NCBI RefSeq assembly: GCF_019331695.1 | Contig: NZ_JAHBBI010000003.1 | Span: forward strand, 124,001 to 188,000 | Length of the DNA: 64,000 bases | Origin: Bifidobacterium pluvialisilvae | GTDB taxonomy: Bacteria; Actinomycetota; Actinomycetes; Actinomycetales; Bifidobacteriaceae | Reading direction: 5' to 3' | Shown: positions 43,057 through 51,625 of the stretch, in pieces | Layout of the letters: each line of letters starts with the position of its first letter | How positions within the stretch are numbered: position 1 is the first letter of the stretch | Program-made: the position numbers and the translations under genes | Notes under the pieces: model-generated | The model's input: the letters and a program-made list of their open reading frames with translations, nothing else | What the model was told of the DNA's origin: nothing | Databases searched by the model: none

Positions 43057-44798
43057 GCGGACGGAACATGCGTGCGCCCCGCGCCGAACGGGAGCGGGGA
43101 AGCGCCGACCGGAGGATGATGCCCGCCGCGCTGGCCGTATGGGCCACGCTGCTGGCCCGGCATGCCGTGGGGGAGCATTGGGACGTGGCCGTCATGACCG
43201 CCATGGGGGTTTCTCTGGCGGCCGGTGTGGCGGTCCTGCTGCTGACGCGGGGAGGACCGGACGCGAGACCTCGGAAGGCGGCCCCGCGCATCGGACCGCA
43301 ATGCCTATGGCATGCGGCGGTGCTGCTGGCGGCGGTAGGCTGTGCCACGGTCGCCGGGGGACTTTCGGACCTGGCGGAATCCCGCGACCCGCTCATCGGA
43401 CTCCTCGGCTCGGGCGAATCGGGGGTCGTGACCGTGACCGCGGTCGCCACGACGCCCGTCATGTCCTCCGAACGACGGGAGGCCGATTGCCAGATCGACA
43501 TGCGTGTGAGGACGGTATGGTCCCGCGATGTGGGTTCGCCCTCGAACGCGACCGTGCGGGCCTTCGCCGAGGACGACGCCTGCCGGTGGCGGCAAGGTGC
43601 CGCATACCGCGTATCGGGAACCCTCAAGGCCGCGCGATTCGGCTCCGCGACGGCATGGCTGGACGTCGACCGGGACGATGACGTCCGCGAGACGTCGCCG
43701 CCCCCGGGATGGCGGGCCATGGGAACGAGGATGCAGGAAGCGTTTTTCGCCCAGACCGACCGTCTCGGCGACCAGGGACGCGTCCTTGTGCCCGGCCTGA
43801 CGATCGGCGTGCTCGGACAGGACGTCCACCGGCAGGAGACCGAGGGCGCATCCCCGGTGGACGACACCTATGCGGGTGCGTTGGAGGAGGACTTCAAACG
43901 GTCGGGCATCATGCATCCCATGGCGGTATCCGGCAGCCACTTCGTCCTGGCCGCCGAACTCGTGCGACGTTGCTGCGCGCGACTGCTCGCGCCCCGCTGG
44001 TTCGCCGCCGTCGGCGTCATCGGCGCATACGCCGTGCTCGTCGCACTGGTGTATCCGTCCGATTCCGTGTTGCGGGCCGCGGCCATGGGCATGGTGGGTG
44101 TGGCCGGGCTATTCCTCGGACGGCGTTCCCAGGCGCTGTCGTCGCTGAACTGGACGGTGATCGCCATCCTGCTGATCCGGCCCGAGCTATCGGGAAGCTA
44201 CGGGTTCGCGCTGTCCTGCGCGGCGGTGTACGGCATCGTGCTGTTCGACGCCGCGGTCGCCGGATTCCTCGAGGGGCTGATGCCGACGACGCTGGCGAGG
44301 GCCGTCTCGGTGACGGTGTGCGCCCAGATTCCCACTCTGCCCATCCAGGTGATGATGAACCCGCAGGTGCCGTTGCTTGCGGTGCCGGCGAACGTGGTCA
44401 CGTCACCCGTGGTCGGCATGACGACGCTCGTCGGTCTTGCCGCGCTGCTTGTCTCCTGGGCGCTCCCCGGCCTTGGTCATGGCCTGGTCCTTCTGGCGTC
44501 CGTGGGCACGGCGGTCCTGGAACGATGCGCGACGCTGCTCGGCTCGATGCCGTCCGGCACGCTGGTATGGCCGGACGGTGTGGCCGGCGCCATCGCCATG
44601 ACGGCCGCGGAACTGGCCTGCGCGGCCGCCGTCGCGGCGACCATGCACGCCATGCGTATTCTGCGGCGGGACGATGCGGCTGATGCCGGAATCCCGGACG
44701 GCGCGGCCACCGGGACCCCGTACCGTCCCACGCCGATGTCGCGGTGGACGACATGGTGGCGCGAGACATGCGCCATGCTGTTCGATGTCCAGCATTGA
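43053..44798 (+). CDS. comEC: ComEC/Rec2-type DNA uptake channel (lacks the metallo-beta-lactamase domain)
   Basis: Polytopic channel that passes single-stranded DNA into the cell. The 581-residue product has an N-terminal membrane part, an outer soluble domain (about 120-240) and the competence domain with GIMHPMAVSGSHFVLAAELV (the usual H-L-x-A-I-S-G-x-H region), YPSDSVLRAAAMG and PQVPLLAVPANVVTSPVVG. It ends soon after the last helices, so the C-terminal metallo-beta-lactamase-like nuclease domain of long ComEC proteins is missing. Start ATG overlaps comEA. The following holA is 16 bp away. Confidence 0.88.
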   Translation: MSGRNMRAPRAERERGSADRRMMPAALAVWATLLARHAVGEHWDVAVMTAMGVSLAAGVAVLLLTRGGPDARPRKAAPRIGPQCLWHAAVLLAAVGCATVAGGLSDLAESRDPLIGLLGSGESGVVTVTAVATTPVMSSERREADCQIDMRVRTVWSRDVGSPSNATVRAFAEDDACRWRQGAAYRVSGTLKAARFGSATAWLDVDRDDDVRETSPPPGWRAMGTRMQEAFFAQTDRLGDQGRVLVPGLTIGVLGQDVHRQETEGASPVDDTYAGALEEDFKRSGIMHPMAVSGSHFVLAAELVRRCCARLLAPRWFAAVGVIGAYAVLVALVYPSDSVLRAAAMGMVGVAGLFLGRRSQALSSLNWTVIAILLIRPELSGSYGFALSCAAVYGIVLFDAAVAGFLEGLMPTTLARAVSVTVCAQIPTLPIQVMMNPQVPLLAVPANVVTSPVVGMTTLVGLAALLVSWALPGLGHGLVLLASVGTAVLERCATLLGSMPSGTLVWPDGVAGAIAMTAAELACAAAVAATMHAMRILRRDDAADAGIPDGAATGTPYRPTPMSRWTTWWRETCAMLFDVQH

Positions 44799-44814
44799 CG
44801 GGAGATTAGGGTCT

Positions 44815-45789
44815 ATGGCAGCATCAGCATCACACCGGAACCCCTCCATGCGCATCGTGTTCGGCGGCGACGGGTTCCTCAACGACCAGACCGTGAAGGA
44901 CCTGTGCCGCCAGGCGTGTGCTCGCCGTCCCGACGCGGAGTTTGTCGAGCTCGACGCCGCCTCATGCGACTCCTATGCCTTCGACGAGGCCGTCAGCCCG
45001 TCGCTGCTGTCCGACGCCGCCGTGGTGAGGGTGTCCAACCTGCAGGGCGCCGACGACAAGCTTGGGGACGCCATGGTCGACTATCTGAAGCACGCCGGCG
45101 ACGATGGCGGAACCGTGGTGATATGCCAGCACGAGGGCGGCATGAAAGGCAGACGCCTCATCGATGTGCTCAAACGTGCGGGTGCCGACATGGTGCAGGT
45201 GCCCGACCTGAAGAAGGCCGACGCCAGAATCAACTACGTCTACCAATGCTTCGAGCGGCGGGGCAGACGCGTGGACCCCGTCGCGGCGCAGCAGCTGGTG
45301 AACGTGCTCGGCGGCAGGACCGGTGAGCTCGCCGCCATGTGCGCGCAGCTGTGCTTCGATTTCGACGACGACCCCATCGGCGTCGACAGGGTGAACCAAT
45401 ATCTCACCGCAAGCCCCCAGGTCACCGGCTTCGTCGTCGCCGACAAGGCCGTGGAGGGGCGCACCGCGGAGGCCATCGTCGCCATGCGCTCCGCCATCGC
45501 CCAAGGCACCGACCCCATAGCGCTGATCGGGGCGCTCGCCATGAAGCTGCGCACCATGGCCAAGGCGTCCGCCGTGCGTGTCGGCACGATCAGCCAGTCG
45601 GAGGCGAACATCAACCCGTGGGTGCTGAAGAACGCGGGGCGCCAGCTGTCCGGATGGTCCTCCGACGGCATGCGGCGCTGCATCGGCATGCTCGCGTGGG
45701 CGGACGAGCAGAGCAAGACCAACGGCGGCGACCCGGTCTATGCTTTGGAACGGACCATCGAGGCCATCGGGGCGAAAGGAAGGAACTGA
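44815..45789 (+). CDS. holA: DNA polymerase III delta subunit
   Basis: Clamp-loader subunit that opens the sliding clamp. The 324-residue product has the HolA pattern: MRIVFGGDGFLNDQTVKDL at the start, DAAVVRVSNLQ, VVICQHEGGMKGRRLIDVLK, LVNVLGGRTGELAAMCAQL and the C-terminal collar region WVLKNAGRQLSGWS. The order comEA-comEC-holA is common in Gram-positive bacteria. GGGAG lies 10 nt before the ATG. It leads on into tsaE with no gap, so replication, competence and tRNA-modification genes share a transcript. Confidence 0.92.
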   Translation: MAASASHRNPSMRIVFGGDGFLNDQTVKDLCRQACARRPDAEFVELDAASCDSYAFDEAVSPSLLSDAAVVRVSNLQGADDKLGDAMVDYLKHAGDDGGTVVICQHEGGMKGRRLIDVLKRAGADMVQVPDLKKADARINYVYQCFERRGRRVDPVAAQQLVNVLGGRTGELAAMCAQLCFDFDDDPIGVDRVNQYLTASPQVTGFVVADKAVEGRTAEAIVAMRSAIAQGTDPIALIGALAMKLRTMAKASAVRVGTISQSEANINPWVLKNAGRQLSGWSSDGMRRCIGMLAWADEQSKTNGGDPVYALERTIEAIGAKGRN

Positions 45790-45790
45790 C

Positions 45791-46363
45791 ATGACCGGGG
45801 AGCGAACGATCATCGCACCGACCGCGGAGGACATGCGCGACGTGGGACGCCGGGTGGCGTCCATGGTGCGCGGAGGCGACGTGCTGTTGCTGTCCGGGCC
45901 GCTCGGCGCCGGCAAGACCACCTTCGCCCAAGGATTCGGCGCCGGACTCGGCGTCGACGGCCCCATCGTCTCACCCACGTTCACCATCGCCCGGGAGCTC
46001 GAAGGCCGGTTCGTCGACGGATCCCCGGCGCATCTGGTGCACGTGGACGCCTACCGTCTGGGCGGTACCGCCTACGCGCCAGGCCAGGACGCCACGGGCC
46101 GTCTGCTCGACGAACTCGAATCCCTCGGACTGGATGAGGAGCTCGAGGACCCCAGTGACGACACGGTCGTGCTCATGGAATGGGGCGAGCAGATGGCCGC
46201 GGCCCTCGCCCCCGAACGTCTGGAGATACACATCGACCGGCCGCTGGACGCCGACGCCCGCATCGCCGACCCGGACGCGGAACTGACCAGCGCCGGCGTC
46301 CGCACGGTCACGTTCGTGCCCGTGGGCGGCGCATGGGCGGAACGGATGTCCTCCACGTTGTAG
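45791..46363 (+). CDS. tsaE: tRNA threonylcarbamoyladenosine synthesis ATPase TsaE
   Basis: P-loop ATPase that resets the TsaB-TsaD complex during t6A37 synthesis in tRNA. The 190-residue product has LLLSGPLGAGKTTFAQGFGAGL, SPTFTIARE and HVDAYRLGG, then VLMEWGEQMA; the C-terminus has an acidic extension. AAAGGAAGG lies before the ATG, one base after the holA stop. The family is usually about 150 residues, so this copy has about 40 extra residues. Confidence 0.94.
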   Translation: MTGERTIIAPTAEDMRDVGRRVASMVRGGDVLLLSGPLGAGKTTFAQGFGAGLGVDGPIVSPTFTIARELEGRFVDGSPAHLVHVDAYRLGGTAYAPGQDATGRLLDELESLGLDEELEDPSDDTVVLMEWGEQMAAALAPERLEIHIDRPLDADARIADPDAELTSAGVRTVTFVPVGGAWAERMSSTL

Positions 46364-46395
46364 ACTCTTACAGGTCGTAGCAAGGAGAAACACAT

Positions 46396-47202
46396 ATGGG
46401 ATGCACGCTGGTGATCGACACCTCGTACGGTTCGACGGTCGGCGTCGTCGGCCATGAGCCGATCGTCGAAACCGATTCGCGCACGCACGTCGAACGGCTG
46501 CGGAACAACATCGCCCTCGCCGTGGAACGGGCCGGCGGCACACCGCGGGACATCGACACGGTCATCGTGGGAACCGGCCCCGCGCCGTTCACCGGGCTGC
46601 GCGCCGGCATCGTCACCGCCAAGGCGCTCGCCTTCGCCACCGGCGCGAACCTCATCGGCCGCAACGTGCTCGAACCGCAGGTGCGGTGGAACCTCATCCG
46701 CCGTGGCAATGACGGCACGTCCGGCGGCCCGGCGGCCCGGCGCACGCTCACGCTCGCCGTGAACGACGCGCGCCGCAAGCAGCTGTACTTCGAGCTGTGC
46801 GACGAGCCGTCCACCGGCGATGGCGGGGACGGGTCGTCGGCGCACCCGATCATCGCCATGGACATCGACTATCCGGACTCCATCGTGGAACGGGTGAACG
46901 AGGCGGTGAGGACCTGGCGGGAACGTGTCGGCGGCGACGTGGTCGTCGACGTCATCGGACACGGCGCCGCCCGATACTCCGAAGCCTTGTCCGCCATCGA
47001 ACACGTGGGGGACATCGTCGACGAATCCGTGTTCGACGGCGGCGCACAGGGCCTTTCCGTCTTCGCTCGCGACGCCCGCCTCGCCGCCGAGCGCAATCCG
47101 GGAACACCGGTCGAGCCGTTGTACCTGAGGCGCCCGGACGCGCAGATTCCGGCGCCGCTCAAGCATGTGCTCAACCACGCCGGTGCCGAAAGGACGGCAT
47201 GA
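46396..47202 (+). CDS. tsaB: tRNA threonylcarbamoyladenosine synthesis protein TsaB
   Basis: Inactive ASKHA-fold partner that binds TsaD. The 268-residue product begins LVIDTSYGSTVGVVG and has the dimer-face helix HVERLRNNIALAVERAG and VGTGPAPFTGLRAGIVTAKALA. CAAGGAG stands 9 nt before the ATG. The stop overlaps rimI (ATGA). Confidence 0.93.
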   Translation: MGCTLVIDTSYGSTVGVVGHEPIVETDSRTHVERLRNNIALAVERAGGTPRDIDTVIVGTGPAPFTGLRAGIVTAKALAFATGANLIGRNVLEPQVRWNLIRRGNDGTSGGPAARRTLTLAVNDARRKQLYFELCDEPSTGDGGDGSSAHPIIAMDIDYPDSIVERVNEAVRTWRERVGGDVVVDVIGHGAARYSEALSAIEHVGDIVDESVFDGGAQGLSVFARDARLAAERNPGTPVEPLYLRRPDAQIPAPLKHVLNHAGAERTA

Positions 47203-47726
47203 TGCTGCACCGTCTGGAGGAGCTGGACCGCGAGACCGCGATCCGTGCCCTGCGCGGTATCGAACTCGAACTGTTCGGCAACCACGCATGGAGCGAGAAC
47301 GCGATACGGCAGGAGCTCGATGCACCCGCCCGAACCTACCTGTTCGAGACCGCGGACGATGCCGGCCCCATGCGGGAGTCGGACATCCGGGGATTCGCCG
47401 GATTCTGGTATGACGGCGACGACGCGGAGATCATGGACGTGGGCGTGCGGCGTTCCTGCCAGCGGCAGGGCATCGCATGGCGGCTGATGAACGCGCTCAT
47501 CGACGACGCCGGACGGCAGGGCGCGGGCCGCATGCTGCTGGAGGTGCGTGTGGACAACGACGCCGCCCTCGGCCTGTATCGGCGTCTCGGGTTCGAGCGC
47601 ATCGGGCTGCGCCGCCGGTACTATCAGCCGGAGGGCGTGGACGCCTATGTCATGGCATTGGATCTGAGGGAGCGCATCGTCGGATTCCGGCCGACGGCGC
47701 ACGACAGCGGGGAGAGGAACCTATGA
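47199..47726 (+). CDS. rimI: Ribosomal protein S18-alanine N-acetyltransferase RimI
   Basis: GNAT-fold acetyltransferase of protein N-termini. The 175-residue product has GNHAWSENAIRQEL, MDVGVRRSCQRQGIAWRLMNAL (acetyl-CoA loop RxxGxA variant QRQGIA) and EVRVDNDAALGLYRRLGFERIGLRRRYY. Tandem ATGs at 47199 and 47202 follow AAAGGA. It is coupled to tsaB before and tsaD after by ATGA overlaps, the common tsaB-rimI-tsaD order. True substrate not proven by sequence. Confidence 0.9.
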   Translation: MMLHRLEELDRETAIRALRGIELELFGNHAWSENAIRQELDAPARTYLFETADDAGPMRESDIRGFAGFWYDGDDAEIMDVGVRRSCQRQGIAWRLMNALIDDAGRQGAGRMLLEVRVDNDAALGLYRRLGFERIGLRRRYYQPEGVDAYVMALDLRERIVGFRPTAHDSGERNL

Positions 47727-48769
47727 GCGAACCGATCGTACTGGGCATCGAATCCACTTGCGACGAGACCGCCGCCGCCATCGTCCAGGGGCGGACACTG
47801 CGGTCCAACGTCGTCGCATCATCCATGAACGAACACGCCCGCTACGGCGGCGTGATTCCGGAAATCGCCTCGCGTGCCCATGCGGAGGCCTTCGTCCCGG
47901 TGGTGGAGCAGGCGCTCGCCGACGCCGGCCTCGAGCTCGCCGACGTGGACGCCATCGCGGTCTCCGCAGGCCCCGGACTGGCCGGATGCCTCGCCGTCGG
48001 CGTATCCGGCGCCAAGGCGCTCGCCTACGCGGCGAACAAACCCATCTACGGCATCAACCACGTCATCGGCCATATCGCGGTCACACAGCTGCAGTTCGGT
48101 CCCTTCCCCGACGACACGCTGGCGCTCATCGTCTCCGGCGGCCACACGTCGCTGCTGCACGTGCGGGACGTGGCCCGGCACGTCGACGTGGTCGGCACCA
48201 CGCTGGACGACGCGGCGGGGGAGTGCTTCGACAAGGTGGCGCGCCTCCTTGGCTTCCCCTATCCGGGAGGTCCGCACATCGACCGTCACGCGCAGTCGGG
48301 CGACCCCCATGCCATCCGCGTGCCCCAAGGACTCACCCAGGGCAAGGCCGGCGCCCGTCACCCCTACGATTTCAGCTTCTCCGGCGTCAAGACCGCGGTC
48401 GCGCGCTGGATAGAGGAGCAGCAGGCGCTTGGCAACGAGATTCCCGTCGACGACGTCTGCGCCTCCCTGGCCGATTCCGTCGCCTCCGTGCTGGCGAAGA
48501 AGGCCATCAACGGATGCCTCCGGTACGGTTCCCGGACGCTGATCGTCGGCGGCGGCTTCTCCGCGAACTCGCAGCTGCGCGCGAAACTGCTCGAGGTCGG
48601 CGAACGGCATGGTGTACAGGTGCGCATCCCGAAGATCGGCCTGTGCACCGACAACGGCGCCATGGTCGCCATGCTCGGCGTCAACCTCGTCGAGGCGGGC
48701 GTCGGCCCGAGCAGCCCCGATTTCCCCATCGACTCCGCGATGCCGATGTCGAAGATCAGCATGGACTGA
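47723..48769 (+). CDS. tsaD: tRNA N6-threonylcarbamoyladenosine transferase TsaD
   Basis: Catalytic subunit that moves the threonylcarbamoyl group onto A37 of ANN-decoding tRNAs. The 348-residue product has GIESTCDETAAAIV at the start, the metal-binding histidines in INHVIGHIAVTQ, VSGGHTSLLHV, the FDKVARLLGFPYPGGP loop and GGGFSANSQLRAKL. Length and motifs are complete. With tsaE and tsaB upstream the set for the modification step is complete; the tsaC gene for the first step is not in the window. Confidence 0.96.
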   Translation: MSEPIVLGIESTCDETAAAIVQGRTLRSNVVASSMNEHARYGGVIPEIASRAHAEAFVPVVEQALADAGLELADVDAIAVSAGPGLAGCLAVGVSGAKALAYAANKPIYGINHVIGHIAVTQLQFGPFPDDTLALIVSGGHTSLLHVRDVARHVDVVGTTLDDAAGECFDKVARLLGFPYPGGPHIDRHAQSGDPHAIRVPQGLTQGKAGARHPYDFSFSGVKTAVARWIEEQQALGNEIPVDDVCASLADSVASVLAKKAINGCLRYGSRTLIVGGGFSANSQLRAKLLEVGERHGVQVRIPKIGLCTDNGAMVAMLGVNLVEAGVGPSSPDFPIDSAMPMSKISMD

Positions 48770-48826
48770 CCCGTTCCGACGGGGCAGGAAAGACCCTCGC
48801 GACTCCAAGGCGCCCGTCGGCTCCGG

Positions 48827-49108
48827 CTACCGTCCCGTGCCGTCGGATTCGCGCCGCAGCACCTGGAATTCGACCTGCATCTGCTGGGCGAGTTCCAGGA
48901 AGCTGACGCCGAGGGCATCCCCGATCGCCCATATCTTGTCGTAGCCCACCGAACGTTCTCCACGTTCGATGCGGCCCATGTACGAACGGTCTATCCCGGC
49001 CATCAGCGCCAGACGTTCCTGACTGAGATGGCGGGCGTTGCGCAGCTGCACCACGGCCATGCCGAAGGCCCGGCGGCGCAGCGTGGAAAGTGAGGTATCC
49101 GTGGTCAT
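48827..49108 (-). CDS. Xre-family transcriptional regulator
   Basis: About 93 residues from ATG 49108: a Cro/CI helix-turn-helix in AVVQLRNARHLSQERLALMA and GIDRSYMGRIERGERSVGYD, then KIWAIGDALGVSFLELAQQM. A GTG at 49144 would add 12 residues and has GAGGA 9 nt upstream; the start is therefore unsure. A perfect 12-bp palindrome, GGACTATAGTCC, abuts the longer start and could be its own operator. It converges with tsaD and is divergent from a small unknown gene. Confidence 0.85.
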   Translation of the reverse strand: MTTDTSLSTLRRRAFGMAVVQLRNARHLSQERLALMAGIDRSYMGRIERGERSVGYDKIWAIGDALGVSFLELAQQMQVEFQVLRRESDGTGR

Positions 49109-49144
49109 ACGGGTATGCTCCGCGAGCGCGGCCCCGCAGTCCAC

Positions 49145-49156
49145 GGACTATAGTCC
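49145..49156. promoter_or_regulatory. 12-bp palindrome GGACTATAGTCC
   Basis: Perfect self-complementary site immediately upstream of the Xre gene and facing the divergent small gene. Its placement fits an autoregulatory operator. Confidence 0.5.
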
Positions 49157-49314
49157 TCATTTTTCTGTAGGCTGGGAAGTCATGGGCGGCGACGCCCATG
49201 ACGGTTGATTTATTGCCGACGCACGTGTACATTACACGGCAAACGCCGGTGCCGCGTGACGACGGCACGACGTCGCGAACGACCGGCGGCGGGCCGGAAA
49301 GTCAGGAGGAACGC

Positions 49315-49527
49315 ATGGACATCATGAGCGAGCTTTCCTACATCGGGCGCAACACCGCCGCCATCGCCGATCTGCTGTCGAACGTCGACGACGACACCCT
49401 GACGGAGGTGTTCAGGTCCCTTGACCCGGTGAGCCAGTCCTTCGTCCGCAACATCGCCGGAGTGGAGATGCTCCGCCGGGGGATAGCCCTTGACGACGGG
49501 TCCGAGACGTACGCCGTGCAATGGTGA
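49315..49527 (+). CDS. Small unrecognised protein (70 residues)
   Basis: Short acidic protein MDIMSELSYIGRNTAAIADL, then DDDTLTEVFRSLDPVSQSF and GVEMLRRGIALDDGS. Mostly helical, no signal or membrane segment, no family recognised. AGGAGGA stands 4 nt before the ATG, a very strong ribosome site, which is the main evidence that it is real. It is divergent from the Xre gene with about 200 bp between and might be controlled by it. Confidence 0.6.
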   Translation: MDIMSELSYIGRNTAAIADLLSNVDDDTLTEVFRSLDPVSQSFVRNIAGVEMLRRGIALDDGSETYAVQW

Positions 49528-49619
49528 CCGTTGCCGCGGCAAGGTCCGTCAACGGCGATTCTTTCGACGTCAATGAATTCCCCGGTATCAATGAAGAAAA
49601 TACGGGATTGGGAAGCAGA

Positions 49620-49654
49620 TAAAAAAACCGTGATATTCCATCGAATATCACGGT
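49620..49654 (-). terminator. Terminator of tRNA-Arg
   Basis: Perfect 12-bp stem ACCGTGATATTC / GAATATCACGGT with a 4-nt loop, followed on the minus strand by a run of seven T. It lies 5 bp past the tRNA 3' end. Confidence 0.9.
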
Positions 49655-49658
49655 CGAA

Positions 49659-49735
49659 TGGTGCGCCAGACAGGATTCGAACCTGCAACCTTCTGATCCG
49701 TAGTCAGATGCTCTAATCCATTGGGCTACTGGCGC
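49659..49735 (-). tRNA. tRNA-Arg(ACG)
   Basis: Minus strand: acceptor GCGCCAG pairs with CTGGCGC, anticodon loop CTACGGA gives ACG (A34 presumably becomes inosine), T-arm GCAGGTTCGAATCCTGT. The CCA end is encoded, unlike the other two tRNAs here. Confidence 0.95.
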
Positions 49736-49896
49736 ATGTCATCTCTTCAGACAACTCAGCTAATATAACGCTCTCACGGGAAAGATGCAATATCGGCGTG
49801 TCGCGTGATTTTCCCCGGAATCCGTGGGATAACCGCATGAAAAATGTTGAGACAGAATGTCATGCTTGATGGAGAAAATCAGGGAAAGGAACACGC

Positions 49897-51468
49897 ATGG
49901 CCGATGCAGCAACCACGGGCTTTTGGGGTAGGATCCGGCGTATCGCGGCGTCGGATACGGTCTCGGGGCTGGTGATGCTCGGATTCGCGCTCGCCGGCCT
50001 GCTCCTCGCCAACATCCCGGTCACCTCCCACGTGTTCGAGGCGGTCGCGGAATACCATATCGGCGTGCCCTCGACGAACATCGACCTGCCGATCGGGCAT
50101 TGGGCGCAGGATGGTCTGCTCACCGTGTTCTTCCTTGTGGTGGGCCTGGACCTCAAGCAGGAGCTGACCACCGGCTCCCTGGCGAATCCCCGGGCCGCGG
50201 CGGTGCCCATGGCCTGTGCGGTCGGAGGCATGGTCGTGCCGCCGCTGCTGTTCCTGCTGGTCTCCACGCTGTTCTCGTATTTCGGTCCGGGGGGTGTCGG
50301 CATGGAGGTGGTGGCCACGGGCAGCATCCTGCCTTCCGCCGAGATCGCACAGGGCTGGGCGGTGCCGATGGCCACCGACATCGCCTTCTCGCTCGCGGTG
50401 CTGGCGTTGTTCGCCAAGGGGCTGCCGGGATCGATCCGCGCGTTCCTCATGACGCTCGCCACCGTGGACGACCTGCTCGCGGTCATCGTCATCGCCGTCT
50501 TCTTCTCCTCGCTCAACGCCTGGTACTGGTTCGCGGGCATCATCGTGTGCGCCGCCATATGGTCCGTGCTCGTCAAACGCCGCCACGTCCCGTGGCCGCT
50601 GGTGGGGCTCGTCGGCATTCTGGCGTGGGTGATGATGTTCGAGGCCGGGGTGCATCCCACACTCGCCGGCGTGCTCGTCGGTCTGCTGACGCCTGCCCGA
50701 GAGATGTACGGCGAGACGACGCCACGCGCCGAACGGTACAAGGACAAGCTGCAGCCGTTCTCCGCACTGCTCGCGTTGCCGGTCTTCGCCCTGTTCGCCA
50801 CGGGCGTGCGCTTCGAGGCGCTCAGCCCGCGCATGCTGCTGTCCCCGGTCGTGCTTGGCATCGGCGTCGCATTGGTGGTGGGCAAGCCGGCGGGCATCAT
50901 GGCCACCGCATGGATATCCACGCATCTCGCCGGTCTCAGGCTCGCCAAGGGGCTGCGGGTGCGCGACCTGTTCCCCGCGGCGTGCGCGTGCGGTATCGGA
51001 TTCACCGTGTCGTTCCTCATCGCCTCGCTCGCCTACGCCGACTCCGAGCTGTCGGGGGAGGCGCGGTTCGGCGTGTTGGTCGGTTCACTCGTGTCCGCGG
51101 CAATATCGGGAGTGCTGCTCAGCCGCCAGGCGAAGCGCTTCCGTGAACGCAACGCGGAGCGGGAGCTCGCCGAGGCGGCCCGCAAGGCGGCCGGCGACCA
51201 GGACATCGACGTGGAGCAGGTCCTCGCCGACGGTTCCGTGACCATATCGATGAAGGACCTGAGCCCCGAGGCGGTGGCACGATACAAGGCACGTCACGGG
51301 CAGGGCGACGACCGTTCCCACGACGGCGGACAGACGCCGAAGGACGGCGGGGGAGCCGTGCGGCGCCTCCGGCGCCGTCTGGGCATCTTCCGACGAGGCG
51401 GGAACCGAAAACATCCCGGCACGAAATCCCGGCGCAAGCCCCCGCACCGCCGGCATCCGGGCAAATGA
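49897..51468 (+). CDS. nhaA: Na+/H+ antiporter NhaA with an extended basic C-terminus
   Basis: Exports sodium in exchange for protons. The 523-residue product has about twelve membrane helices; motifs are GHWAQDGLLTVFFLVVGLDLKQE near residue 66, ATDIAFSLAVLALF with the key Asp, and LATVDDLLAVIVIAVFF with the Asp pair of the ion site. NhaA proteins usually end near 390-430; here about 100 residues follow, ending in a run of Arg, Lys and His. AAAGGAA lies before the ATG. It has no operon partner. Confidence 0.93.
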   Translation: MADAATTGFWGRIRRIAASDTVSGLVMLGFALAGLLLANIPVTSHVFEAVAEYHIGVPSTNIDLPIGHWAQDGLLTVFFLVVGLDLKQELTTGSLANPRAAAVPMACAVGGMVVPPLLFLLVSTLFSYFGPGGVGMEVVATGSILPSAEIAQGWAVPMATDIAFSLAVLALFAKGLPGSIRAFLMTLATVDDLLAVIVIAVFFSSLNAWYWFAGIIVCAAIWSVLVKRRHVPWPLVGLVGILAWVMMFEAGVHPTLAGVLVGLLTPAREMYGETTPRAERYKDKLQPFSALLALPVFALFATGVRFEALSPRMLLSPVVLGIGVALVVGKPAGIMATAWISTHLAGLRLAKGLRVRDLFPAACACGIGFTVSFLIASLAYADSELSGEARFGVLVGSLVSAAISGVLLSRQAKRFRERNAERELAEAARKAAGDQDIDVEQVLADGSVTISMKDLSPEAVARYKARHGQGDDRSHDGGQTPKDGGGAVRRLRRRLGIFRRGGNRKHPGTKSRRKPPHRRHPGK

Positions 51469-51625
51469 GGATGACGGCGCCCTCGTCCCCGATGACCACA
51501 TGCACGATGCGCGTGGATATGTGAATGGCGAATTAATTCACGGGGAATTCGCATCGGACGCCAACGCATCTGCGGCGGCGGGCCCGAAGTCTTGCTAGGC
51601 TGGCAGTCGGCAAGGAGCGTGACAC

